64,000 nt of DNA from assembly GCA_020201335.1 (NCBI GenBank), contig JAIVGZ010000001.1:32694-96693 (forward strand), in the 5' to 3' direction. Below the pieces are notes generated by a model that worked only from the letters and a program-made list of their open reading frames with translations, made no database searches and was not told the DNA's origin. Shown one piece after another: positions 47,584 to 56,296 of the stretch (position 1 is the first letter of the stretch; every line of letters starts with the position of its first letter). The stretch comes from Natronospirales bacterium. Lineage in GTDB: Bacteria; Pseudomonadota; Gammaproteobacteria; Natronospirales; JAIVGZ01. Both the position numbers and the translations under genes were made by a program.

Positions 47584-50500
47584 ATGTCTGACTCGAACCG
47601 AGTCGTTGAACAAGTCGGACCGCGGCTGGTGGCGGGCATTGGCGCTTCTGCGGGCGGGCTTACCGCATACACGGATTTCTTTCGTGCTATCCCACCCGAC
47701 AGCGGATTGGCCTTCGTGCTGGTACAGCACCTGTCGCCGAAGCACCCGAGTGCGCTCGCGGAGCTGATCGGGGCCGAGACGGAGATGCCGGTCGTAGACG
47801 CCAGCGATGGCCAGGAACTGGCGGCAAACCACATTTACGTGATTCCAGCCGACGCGACGATGACTGTCGACGGGAGCCGGTTGCGTGTCACCAGGCCTCG
47901 CGTGGACTCTGCGCCGATTGACACGTTCCTGATGTCGCTCGCAGAGGAATACGGCGAGCACGCAGTGGCCATCATACTGTCGGGCTTCGGCAGCGACGGC
48001 GCACTTGGCCTCGCTGCGGTGAAGAGTTACGGCGGCATCACGTTCGCTCAGGCGGGCGTCCATGACACCGAGCCGCTACCCGGAATGCCCTGGAGCGCGT
48101 TCGAAACTGGGCTGGTCGACCACGTGCTCCCGGTCGCGGAAATCGCGGCACGCTTGCTGGATTACGAGCGGCATCTGTCCGAGGTGAAACCGTCCAAGAA
48201 ACACGACGGCGCGCGCGCCGATGTGCTCAAGCATATCCCCGATATCTGCCGCATCATAGACCTTCGACTGGGTCACGACTTCAGCCAGTACAAGGAGGGG
48301 TCCATCGCGCGGCGCATACAGCGGCGCATGCAACTCCACGGCATCCACGATACGACCGCGTACATCGCGAAGCTGCGTGATGATCGCGAAGAGGTAGGGC
48401 TGCTTTTCCGCGATTTACTCATCAGCGTCACGAGTTTCTTCCGTGATCCGGTTGCGTTCGCCGCCCTCGACCGGATTGTCATTCCGGAATTGGTGAAGAA
48501 ACAGGAAATCAGGGTCTGGGTTCCCGGCTGCGCCACCGGCGAAGAGGCTTACTCGATTGCCATCCTTCTCCGCGAGGCGGTCGCGGGCCGCCGCGAGCCG
48601 CCACGCATTACGATTTTCGCAACCGACATCGACGAATCGGCGATTCGGATGGCACGAAAGGGTGTATACATCCGGGCACAACTCGAAGGGCTCAACTCGA
48701 GGCAGCTCGGACGCTGGTTCGAGGAAGACAGGGGCTCTTACACCGTGGTCCCGGAAATACGCGAGCTCTGCGTGTTCTCACAGCACAGTATCCTGCGCGA
48801 CCCCTCATTTTCGCGGCTCGACCTCATTTCCTGTCGGAATTTGCTCATTTATCTGGCGGCCGGGCTGCAGGAGCGCGTCATCCCGATGTTTCATTTTGCG
48901 CTACGGGCGGGGGGCTTCCTGTTCCTGGGCCCGTCGGAGTCGGTTGCGCGGGACGAAGACTGTTTCGCTGCGCTTGACGAGCGCCACCGCATTTACCGCA
49001 GGCGAGAGCGTCAGAACTCACCCCCGAGAATGCTGACCGTCCGCCCGCGCTTCGATTCGGGGGACGCCGATGCCCGGCAACCTCACAAAAAAAGAAGCGC
49101 ACTCGACAGCGCAGTGCAGCGCGCTGCAGCGCGTTTTTCACCGGCGTATCTCGTCATCGACTCTCAAAATCGGGTCGTCCGGTTCTCCGGCCACACGGGT
49201 CGGTTTCTTGGGCCGACCGAAGGCCCGGCGTCCGATAACCTTTTCGATACCATTCACCATTCATTGCGTGCCGAGGTCCGCGACGCGCTCCGGGTTGCGA
49301 GTGAAACCCAGGCGCAGGTGCTGCGCAGCGCAGTGCCGTACGAAGCGAATGGCGAAAGCGGGATGGTACGGCTGATCGTCGAGCCGATCGCGCAGGAGGC
49401 CGGAGAGGCGACGCACTTCGTCATCGGCTTCCATGAGATGGGGCCCGTATCCACCGGTGATGATGATGATGATTCGGATGTGGCGCGCGACTTGCGGGCG
49501 ACGCGCGGGCGCCTACGCGCCGCAGTAGACGAGGGCGAGCGTGCGAATGCCGACCTGACGGCGACGAACCAGGAACTGCAGTCGGTCAATGAGGAGCTGC
49601 GCGCGGCGGTCGAGGAGCTGCAAGTCTCGAAGGAAGAGATGCAGTCGCTCAACGAGGAGCTGCAAACGGTCAATGCCGAGCTCACCAGCAAGAATGCCAT
49701 TGCGGCCAAGCTCAACAGCGACCTGCAGAATTTCCTCGAGAACACCGGTGGCGCGACGCTGTTCCTGGATGCGCACTTGACGGTGCGTACATTCACGCCG
49801 TCGGCGACGGAAATCTTCCATTTGCGGGACTCGGATATCGGGCGGCCACTTGCGGAAGTGGTATGCCGCCTCAAGAATCTCGACCTCGCGATGGATGTGC
49901 GTAGCGTGCTGGAAGACAATTTGCGGATCGAGCGTGAAGTTTTCAGTACAACCCAGGTGTACCTGATGCGGATTCGGCCCTACCGCAGTCCCGCCAACCC
50001 GGTCGACGGCGCGGTGTTGAGCTTCACCGAAATCACGGAGCGGAAGGCCCGGGAGGAAACGCAGGCACACCTTGCGGCAATCGTGGCTTCGACCGGGGAT
50101 GCGGTGCTGGCGCTGGACCGGGACGGCATTGTGACCAATTGGAATAGGGGGGCGGAGCGCCTGACCGGTTACGGGGCCGACGCAGTCATCGGCAAACAGC
50201 TCCCACAGTTGCTGTCGCCGGAAGGCATCGAGAATGCCCGCAGGATCTTCGACGCGGCGAAGGCCGGGGACCATGTCGAACAGAAGGAAATGTCATTTCC
50301 CCGACCGGATGGTTCCGTGGCGGAAGTCGTCGTCACGGTGTCGCCGGTCTATGGTGTGGACGGGGAGGTCAACGGCATCTCCATCATTGCGCGCGACAAC
50401 AGCGAACAAATCGAGTTGGAGCAGCACCGGAGCATCATGATGGCCGAGCTCGACCATCGGGTAAAGAACACGCTCGCGACGGTGCAATCGATCGCGCGCC

Positions 50501-51012
50501 AAACTGGTAAGAGTTCGAAATCCGTCAAACGGTTCCTCGACGCGTTCGACCAGCGCATCATCGCGCTTGCCAGGACCCATGACTTGTTGACAGCGGCCGG
50601 CGGCACGGGCGCCATGCTCCAGGACCTGGTGGTAGGTGAGCTCAAGCCGTACGAGTCGGCAAATATCACCATCGACGGCGAGCCCGTCCGCCTCGGGGGC
50701 AAGAGCGCGCTCGCCCTCGGCATGGGTATCCACGAACTGGCGACCAATGCAGCAAAACACGGCGCACTGTCCACCCCGCGCGGGCGCGTGTCCGTTTCCT
50801 GGAAACTGGAAATCGCCGATGCGGTCCGCACCCTGCATTTCAACTGGAAAGAGTCCGGCGGGCCGAAGGTCTGCACACCGGAGCACCGCGGGTTCGGGTC
50901 ACGGTTGATTGAAGAGGGGCTGCGCGCGGGAATGGGCGCCGACGTCTCGCTCAAGTTCCTGCCTACCGGTATCCATTTCAAATTAACCGCCCCGTTGGAT
51001 GACGACGAATGA
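47584..51012 (+). CDS. CheB-CheR-PAS hybrid with HWE-type sensor histidine kinase
   Basis: A 1142-residue cytoplasmic signalling protein. Order: CheB methylesterase domain (about 15-190; nucleophile Ser22 in GIGASAGGL, QHLSPKH, Asp in GFGSDGALG), CheR methyltransferase domain (about 210-480; SAM motif GCATGEEAYSIA near 316), a linker, a coiled coil (about 640-710; repeated NEELRAAVEELQ / NEELQTVNAEL), two PAS domains (about 715-835 and 840-950), then the HWE kinase core with phospho-accepting His958 in ELDHRVKNTLA and the N-box HELATNAAKHG (Asn1055). No membrane segment. The stop overlaps the first receiver gene, so kinase and receiver are co-translated. The signal and the methylation target are unknown. 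ATG 47584. Confidence 0.9.
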   Translation: MSDSNRVVEQVGPRLVAGIGASAGGLTAYTDFFRAIPPDSGLAFVLVQHLSPKHPSALAELIGAETEMPVVDASDGQELAANHIYVIPADATMTVDGSRLRVTRPRVDSAPIDTFLMSLAEEYGEHAVAIILSGFGSDGALGLAAVKSYGGITFAQAGVHDTEPLPGMPWSAFETGLVDHVLPVAEIAARLLDYERHLSEVKPSKKHDGARADVLKHIPDICRIIDLRLGHDFSQYKEGSIARRIQRRMQLHGIHDTTAYIAKLRDDREEVGLLFRDLLISVTSFFRDPVAFAALDRIVIPELVKKQEIRVWVPGCATGEEAYSIAILLREAVAGRREPPRITIFATDIDESAIRMARKGVYIRAQLEGLNSRQLGRWFEEDRGSYTVVPEIRELCVFSQHSILRDPSFSRLDLISCRNLLIYLAAGLQERVIPMFHFALRAGGFLFLGPSESVARDEDCFAALDERHRIYRRRERQNSPPRMLTVRPRFDSGDADARQPHKKRSALDSAVQRAAARFSPAYLVIDSQNRVVRFSGHTGRFLGPTEGPASDNLFDTIHHSLRAEVRDALRVASETQAQVLRSAVPYEANGESGMVRLIVEPIAQEAGEATHFVIGFHEMGPVSTGDDDDDSDVARDLRATRGRLRAAVDEGERANADLTATNQELQSVNEELRAAVEELQVSKEEMQSLNEELQTVNAELTSKNAIAAKLNSDLQNFLENTGGATLFLDAHLTVRTFTPSATEIFHLRDSDIGRPLAEVVCRLKNLDLAMDVRSVLEDNLRIEREVFSTTQVYLMRIRPYRSPANPVDGAVLSFTEITERKAREETQAHLAAIVASTGDAVLALDRDGIVTNWNRGAERLTGYGADAVIGKQLPQLLSPEGIENARRIFDAAKAGDHVEQKEMSFPRPDGSVAEVVVTVSPVYGVDGEVNGISIIARDNSEQIELEQHRSIMMAELDHRVKNTLATVQSIARQTGKSSKSVKRFLDAFDQRIIALARTHDLLTAAGGTGAMLQDLVVGELKPYESANITIDGEPVRLGGKSALALGMGIHELATNAAKHGALSTPRGRVSVSWKLEIADAVRTLHFNWKESGGPKVCTPEHRGFGSRLIEEGLRAGMGADVSLKFLPTGIHFKLTAPLDDDE

Positions 51013-51377
51013 GCTTGCCGGCCGGTCTGCGCGTGTTGCTGGTCGAGGACGAGGTACTCGTCGGCATGCTGCTGGAAGATATTCTCACCGACCTCGGGTG
51101 CGAGGTGGTCGGGCCGATGACGAGTGTTGACGCTGCCATCGAGTTTGCATCCAACGCGTCAGTTGACGTCGCGCTACTCGACATCAATCTGACGGGTGCC
51201 GATGCCTATCCCGTGGCCGAGGTTCTCGCCGGCCGAGGCATCGCGTTCGGGTTCCTCACCGGGTACCAGTCGGTACACCCGGATTTTGAGCAATATCCGT
51301 CGCTCGGGAAACCGGTGGACAGGAAAGCATTGGAGGCTGTCCTCGTGTCGCTCGACCCCCGCCGAACGCAGGGGTAA
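51009..51377 (+). CDS. Stand-alone response regulator receiver (1)
   Basis: 122 residues, a receiver domain and nothing else. Acidic pocket VLLVEDEVLVG, phospho-acceptor Asp58 in LLDINLTGADAYP, Thr/Ser switch FLTGYQ, Lys101 in SLGKPVD. ATG overlaps the kinase stop (ATGA), so it is the likely first phosphoryl acceptor of the HWE kinase. Without an output domain it probably acts by protein contact or as a phosphate sink. Confidence 0.9.
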   Translation: MSLPAGLRVLLVEDEVLVGMLLEDILTDLGCEVVGPMTSVDAAIEFASNASVDVALLDINLTGADAYPVAEVLAGRGIAFGFLTGYQSVHPDFEQYPSLGKPVDRKALEAVLVSLDPRRTQG

Positions 51378-51386
51378 CATGGCCTT

Positions 51387-51785
51387 ATGGAAAAGAATGA
51401 ATTGCAAGGGTTAAAGGTTTTTGTCGTCGAGGATGTCGACCTCATCGCGCAGCTGTTGCGCGACCTCGTTGAGGAGCTCGGATGCAAGGTCGCGCACGTG
51501 TCGAACGTTGTCGCCGACGCCATTGTATTCGCTGAAACGGGTGACTTCGATGCCGCATTGCTGGACGTTGAGATTGCCGGCCAGGACGTGCACCCGGTGG
51601 TGGAAAGGCTTGCCGCGCGCGACCTCCCGTTCGCGTTCGTCACCGGGCGCGGGTTGGCACGTCCCAAGACGGGCCCCTATCGCGACAGGCCCGTATTGAA
51701 CAAGCCGATTTCAAAACCAGGACTCGAAAAAATCCTCCTGTTGCTGGCACGCATGCCCCGCAGATCACCGCAAGACTTGGCGTAA
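51387..51785 (+). CDS. Stand-alone response regulator receiver (2)
   Basis: 132 residues, again a lone receiver: FVVEDVDLIAQLL, Asp60 in LLDVEIAGQDVHP, FVTGRG, and Lys in VLNKPISKPG. It is clearly a paralogue of the preceding gene (same INLTGADAYPV / EIAGQDVHPV spacing). The alpha-1 acidic pair is ED with a following V-D, as in active receivers. It starts 9 bp after the first receiver and completes a three-gene signalling unit. Confidence 0.88.
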   Translation: MEKNELQGLKVFVVEDVDLIAQLLRDLVEELGCKVAHVSNVVADAIVFAETGDFDAALLDVEIAGQDVHPVVERLAARDLPFAFVTGRGLARPKTGPYRDRPVLNKPISKPGLEKILLLLARMPRRSPQDLA

Positions 51786-51818
51786 CCGACTGTTTTTCGT
51801 CAGCACCAAGGAGAAGTT

Positions 51819-52331
51819 GTGAGGAGCGAGTCACTCGACAAAATGGCGCTGCTAGCCGCGGCCAACGGCGAGATGTTCGGCCCCGGCAACGCGCGGTTGC
51901 CTGCGCCTCCTATGCTGATGTTCGACCGCATCACGCGCATCGCCGATGCCGGCGGTACCCACGATAAGGGCGAAATCGTCGCCGAACTCGATGTGCGCCC
52001 CGACCTCTGGTTCTTCGACTGCCACTTCAAGGGCGACCCGGTGATGCCGGGCTGCCTCGGCCTCGACGCGCTGTGGCAGCTGACTGGCTTCTTTCTTGCT
52101 TGGTCCGGTGGCCCGGGGCGTGGTCGCGCACTCGGCGTCGGCGAGGTCAAGTTCTCCGGCCAGGTGCTGCCCGATGCAAAGCGCGTCACCTATCATATCG
52201 ACATGAAGCGCGTGATCCTCCGCAAGTTGATCATGGGCGTCGGCGACGGCCGGGTATTGGTCGACGGCCGTGAGATTTACACCGCGACCGACCTCAAGGT
52301 CGGCTTGTTCACCTCGACTGAGGATTTCTGA
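51819..52331 (+). CDS. fabA: 3-hydroxydecanoyl-ACP dehydratase/isomerase
   Basis: Introduces the cis double bond of unsaturated fatty acids. 170 residues. Catalytic His69 in [24 protein letters not shown] (65-88) with Asp83, and the [12 protein letters not shown] strand. Start GTG 51819 with AAGGAG upstream; the TGATG overlap with fabB makes the classical fabAB unit. Confidence 0.96.
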   Translation: MRSESLDKMALLAAANGEMFGPGNARLPAPPMLMFDRITRIADAGGTHDKGEIVAELDVRPDLWFFDCHFKGDPVMPGCLGLDALWQLTGFFLAWSGGPGRGRALGVGEVKFSGQVLPDAKRVTYHIDMKRVILRKLIMGVGDGRVLVDGREIYTATDLKVGLFTSTEDF

Positions 52332-53539
52332 TGCGGCGCGTGGTCGTCACCGGCATCGGTACCGTTTCCAGCATCGGCAACGACGTCGCAGAAACGATTG
52401 CGAGCCTGCGCGAGGGCAAATCCGGCATCCGCTTTAACGACGAATACCGCGACCTTGGCTTCCGCTCGCAAGTGTCCGGTGCAATGACCGCAGACACCGA
52501 GGCGCTGGTCGACCGGCGCGCGCTGCGGTTCATGGGCGATGCGGCTGCGTACGCACACGTTGCAATGCAGCAGGCTATAGCCGACTCCGGCCTCGGCGAT
52601 GAAGTCGTCTCGCACGACCGTACCGGGTTGGTCGTTGGCACCGGAGGAGGCTCGCCGGAGAGCGTCGTCGCGGCGGCCGACACGCTCCGTGCAAAGGGTG
52701 TGAAGCGCATCGGGCCGTACGCCGTCACGAAGACAATGGCCAGCACCACGACCGCGTGCCTTGCGACGCCATTCCGCATCAAGGGTGTCAACTACTCCAT
52801 TAGTTCCGCGTGCGCGACCAGCGCGCATTGCATCGGCAATGGTGCCGAGTTGATCCAGTGGAACAAGCAGGATGTCGTATTCGCAGGCGGCGGTGAAGAA
52901 TTGCACTGGAGCCTATCGTCACTGTTCGACGCGATGGGTGCGCTGTCGACGAAGTACAACGATTCGCCGGAGCGCGCGTCACGTGCGTACGACCGCGACC
53001 GAGACGGCTTCGTCATATCCGGTGGGGGTGGCATCATCGTGCTCGAGGAGTATGAGCACGCAAAACGCCGCGGCGCGAAAATCTACGCGGAGGTTGTCGG
53101 TTACGGCGCAACTTCTGACGGCCACGACATGGTCGCGCCGAGCGGCGAGGGCGCGACGCGCTGCATGCAGCACGCCCTTGAATCGGTGCGCGGCCCGGTC
53201 GATTACCTGAACACGCACGGCACCAGCACGCCTGTCGGCGACGCGAAGGAGCTCGAGGCTGTCCGCGCGGTGTTCGGTGGTACAGTGCCGCCGCTGGCGT
53301 CGACGAAATCACTCACCGGGCATTCGCTCGGCGCAGCGGGTGTACACGAAGCGATTTTCTCGCTGCTGATGATGGAGCATGGGTTCATCGCAGCCTCGGC
53401 GAACATCGAGAACCTCGACCCCGTGGCCGAGGGCTTCCCAATCGTGCGCGAGACGCATGATGCGAAACTCTCCACGGTGATGTCGAACAGCTTTGGCTTC
53501 GGCGGCACCAACGCGACGCTGGTGTTCCGTAAGATTTAG
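52331..53539 (+). CDS. fabB: 3-oxoacyl-ACP synthase I
   Basis: Condensing enzyme that elongates unsaturated (and saturated) acyl-ACP. 402 residues. Cys161 in [16 protein letters not shown], catalytic His in [12 protein letters not shown] and [12 protein letters not shown], and the ending [18 protein letters not shown] 52331. Its stop overlaps the end of the convergent hemerythrin gene. Confidence 0.96.
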   Translation: MRRVVVTGIGTVSSIGNDVAETIASLREGKSGIRFNDEYRDLGFRSQVSGAMTADTEALVDRRALRFMGDAAAYAHVAMQQAIADSGLGDEVVSHDRTGLVVGTGGGSPESVVAAADTLRAKGVKRIGPYAVTKTMASTTTACLATPFRIKGVNYSISSACATSAHCIGNGAELIQWNKQDVVFAGGGEELHWSLSSLFDAMGALSTKYNDSPERASRAYDRDRDGFVISGGGGIIVLEEYEHAKRRGAKIYAEVVGYGATSDGHDMVAPSGEGATRCMQHALESVRGPVDYLNTHGTSTPVGDAKELEAVRAVFGGTVPPLASTKSLTGHSLGAAGVHEAIFSLLMMEHGFIAASANIENLDPVAEGFPIVRETHDAKLSTVMSNSFGFGGTNATLVFRKI

Positions 53540-54066
53540 TGGCGGAGCAGTCGCTCGAGCACCATCAGGTAGCCCGCCGCTGCGGCGGGGCCGAACACCG
53601 GATCCGTCTGCCACTTGATTTCCGTCCGGACCGCTTCGAAGTCGCGCGTTTCTAGCACTATATTTGCGAGCGGGAACACCGTGCGCTCTTCGAGCTCGCG
53701 GTGCCGGTTCAAGCCGTCGATGTACTCGCGCGCAAGCACCGTCGCCTTCTCGACTTCGCTCTTCGTCAAAGCATCTTCGCGCGTGAACAGGGCCAGCAGA
53801 CTCGCGCCCGCCTTGCCGATATCGGCGTGCTCCTGTTCCAGCTTCTCGATAGACGCAGCCACCGACGGGTCCTTCCTCTGGAGGCGTGCGAACAGGAGGT
53901 CCTCAAGCGGATGGTGGAACTGGTCGGCGTAGTGGACCATGTAATTCATCACGCCGCGCAGAACCCCGGGGTCGGCAGTTGACGCGAGTTCCTCGGTCAA
54001 CAACGCCATGAGGCGCCGGAAATTCCCGTGGTCATCGTAAAGTTGCTGAAGGACTGGGTGCGGCAT
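53536..54066 (-). CDS. Hemerythrin/HHE-domain protein
   Basis: 176-residue four-helix bundle with the His/Glu pattern of diiron HHE proteins: [12 protein letters not shown] (His about 13), [17 protein letters not shown] (HxxxxxHH...E), [22 protein letters not shown] (H...E). It may bind O2, NO or iron in the cytosol; an RIC/YtfE-like repair or redox-sensing role is possible. C-terminal 45 residues lie outside the HHE core. Convergent with fabB. Confidence 0.85.
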   Translation of the reverse strand: MPHPVLQQLYDDHGNFRRLMALLTEELASTADPGVLRGVMNYMVHYADQFHHPLEDLLFARLQRKDPSVAASIEKLEQEHADIGKAGASLLALFTREDALTKSEVEKATVLAREYIDGLNRHRELEERTVFPLANIVLETRDFEAVRTEIKWQTDPVFGPAAAAGYLMVLERLLRH

Positions 54067-54097
54067 ACGGTCACTTTAGGCCGCTGCCCGCCGCAGC

Positions 54098-54943
54098 TCA
54101 AGAGGGCGTGGCCAGCGCCGGAAGGATTCGTGGCCAAAGCGAGGCCTCGGATTCCTTCCTGAAGAAACCAAAATGGCCGATGCGTGGTAAGCCGGCGTCG
54201 GACGGCGCGATACGCGCGGCATCAATCGGCGCGTTCCGGAACAACGCATATAGCGAGTCAGTGTTGCGCGCGGACATGAACTCGTCGTCTGTAAACGAGA
54301 GCGCGGTCACCGGCTTTATGAATGCGTTGTAAGCGGCGTCCGCGCGCTCGACCCCGACGCAGTAGCGTGGGTGCAGGCACCAGCGGCGCCACTGCCGGAT
54401 GACGCCGGCCGGAAGGTCGCCGACGACGCCGAGCGCCTTGCCCGGGAAATGGCCGGCCAACGGCACGACCAGCGGAGCGATGCCGAACCAGAGCAGCCCC
54501 GCGCGCAACTTCATCGGTAAGTCGTGCAACCGCCAGTACCCGTTGCCGGTTGCAACCATCACCATCCGCGTGACCAGGCTGGCATTCGGCACCATCGGCA
54601 GAACCTGCGCGCCGAGGCTGTGTCCGAGCCACACCAGGTCCCGCCCGCGCGCTTCGGTAGCAGCAAAATCGAGCACCGCCGCGAGATCGTGCGTCACCCA
54701 GTCGGTGAGCGATGCATCGAAGCCGCGCAGCGAGCGGGGCGCCGATGCGCCGATGCCGCGGTGGTCGAACGTGATGACGAGGTATCCCTGCGCAGCGAGC
54801 CAGCTTGCGAATGGCGCGTAATAGCGTTGCGCAGCGCCCATCGCGGGTGCAATCAGTATGACCGCGCGTGCGTTACCGGCCGGCGCGTAGCGACTCGCTT
54901 CCAGCCGGTGGCCGTCGGCGGTCCTTACTTCGGTGCGCGTCAC
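54098..54943 (-). CDS. Alpha/beta hydrolase
   Basis: 281-residue alpha/beta hydrolase of the type seen as YheT-like or peptidase S33/S9-related. Oxyanion region LIAPAMGAAQRYYAPFASWL (about 30-49), TFDHRGIGASAPRS and nucleophile Ser in VWLGHSLGAQVLP. A late acidic residue sits in TDDEFMSARN, and His is probably in PRIGHFGFFR. The substrate is unknown. The GTG start 54943 overlaps the agcS stop; the longer open frame upstream is an antisense-like shadow of agcS. Confidence 0.85.
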   Translation of the reverse strand: MTRTEVRTADGHRLEASRYAPAGNARAVILIAPAMGAAQRYYAPFASWLAAQGYLVITFDHRGIGASAPRSLRGFDASLTDWVTHDLAAVLDFAATEARGRDLVWLGHSLGAQVLPMVPNASLVTRMVMVATGNGYWRLHDLPMKLRAGLLWFGIAPLVVPLAGHFPGKALGVVGDLPAGVIRQWRRWCLHPRYCVGVERADAAYNAFIKPVTALSFTDDEFMSARNTDSLYALFRNAPIDAARIAPSDAGLPRIGHFGFFRKESEASLWPRILPALATPS

Positions 54944-56292
54944 TTCTGGCTCGCGAACCAGTCGCGTTTCTCCCGCGCCATTACGCCCGCGAGCAGAATC
55001 AACGCGAGCAGGTTCGGCGCCGCCATCAGCCCGTTGAAGGTGTCGGCGACGTCCCAGACAAGCTCGAGACCACCGACCGCGCCGACAAAAACGAACCCGA
55101 GGAATACAAGCCGGTACGGCACAATCACGCCGCGACCGAACAGGTACTCCCAGCTCTTCTCCCCGTAGAAGTTCCAGGTAAGCATCGTCGTGTATGCGAA
55201 GAACACGATTGATATCAGCACGACATAGCCGCCGGGGCCGGGCAAGCCCTGCGAGAACGCGCTGCTGGTCAGTTCGGCGCCGGTCATGCCGGTTTGCCAC
55301 ACGCCCGTCACTAGGATTACCAATGCGGTCATCGTGCACACGACTAACGTGTCGATGAACACTTCCCAAATACCCCAGAAGCCCTGTGCAAACGGCGTGT
55401 TCCGCGCCTGCGCGTGCACGATAGACGCGGAGCCGAGCCCCGCTTCGTTCGAGAAGATGCCGCGCGCGACGCCATAGCGGATTGCCTCGGCGACTGCTGC
55501 GCCGGCGAAGCCGCCGACCGCCGGTGCCGGGTTGAATGCGTGCGTGAAGATCGTTGCGAACGCTGCTGGAATCGCGTCGGCATGCAGCGCGAGGATGACG
55601 ATTGAACCCGCGATGTACGCGAGCGCCATGACCGGCACCACCTTCTCGGCGGTCTTGGCGATGCGGCTGATGCCGCCGAGCGTGACGATGCCGACCAGGA
55701 TGACGGCCAGCACGCCGGTCACCCACGCGGGTACGCCGAAGCCGGTGGAGAGCGCGTGCGCGACGGTATTCGATTGCACCATGTTGCCGATGCCGAACGC
55801 TGCGAGCCCTGCGAAGAACGCGTACAGCAGGGCCAACCATCTCCAGCGCGGACCAAGTCCGTTCTCGATGTAATAAAATACGCCGCCCGACACACGGCCG
55901 TCCGCATCGACCTTCCGGAATTTCAGGCCGAGCGTCGCTTCGGTCATCTTGGTCGCCATGCCGACCAGCGCCACCATCCACATCCAGAAGATTGCGCCAG
56001 GGCCGCCGAGCGCGATCGCAGTCGCAACACCGGCGATGTTGCCGACGCCGATCGTCGCGGCCATCGCCGACGCGACCGCCTGGAAGGGTGTAATCGCGCC
56101 GTCGTCCTCGACCGGGCCACGCCCGAACAGGCGGCCGAAGCTGTGGCGCCAGGCATAGCGAAGGTGCGTGAACTGGAAAAAGCCGAGGCGGATCGTCAGG
56201 TACAGGCCGGTGCCGGCGAGCAGCACCATGAACGGTGGGCCCCAGACTATCCCGTTGACCCAAGCGTTAATCGAAGTGATCGTTTCTATCAT
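54940..56292 (-). CDS. Sodium:alanine symporter (AgcS/DagA family)
   Basis: Inner-membrane Na+-coupled amino-acid carrier (alanine/glycine family), 450 residues and about eleven membrane helices. Signatures: GDGAITPFQAVASAMAATIGVGNIAGVATA-type segment (about 72-102; TIGVGNIAGVATAI), GGVFYYIENGLG, FSNEAGLGSASIVHAQA and FYGEKSWEYLFG. ATG 56292, 4 bp after the peptidase gene stop; probably one unit peptidase-symporter-hydrolase that takes up and uses peptides or amino acids (inference). Confidence 0.9.
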   Translation of the reverse strand: MIETITSINAWVNGIVWGPPFMVLLAGTGLYLTIRLGFFQFTHLRYAWRHSFGRLFGRGPVEDDGAITPFQAVASAMAATIGVGNIAGVATAIALGGPGAIFWMWMVALVGMATKMTEATLGLKFRKVDADGRVSGGVFYYIENGLGPRWRWLALLYAFFAGLAAFGIGNMVQSNTVAHALSTGFGVPAWVTGVLAVILVGIVTLGGISRIAKTAEKVVPVMALAYIAGSIVILALHADAIPAAFATIFTHAFNPAPAVGGFAGAAVAEAIRYGVARGIFSNEAGLGSASIVHAQARNTPFAQGFWGIWEVFIDTLVVCTMTALVILVTGVWQTGMTGAELTSSAFSQGLPGPGGYVVLISIVFFAYTTMLTWNFYGEKSWEYLFGRGVIVPYRLVFLGFVFVGAVGGLELVWDVADTFNGLMAAPNLLALILLAGVMAREKRDWFASQK

Positions 56293-56296
56293 GGAG

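Noticed and set aside
48000..51800. A complete chemotaxis system around the CheB-CheR protein
   Set aside because: No CheA, CheW, receptor or flagellar gene is in the window; the CheB and CheR parts are domains of a sensor kinase.
54098..56263. A single 721-residue protein covering hydrolase and symporter
   Set aside because: The upstream 440 codons are an out-of-frame reading of agcS with shadow-like Arg/Ala-rich composition; the hydrolase starts at GTG 54943.
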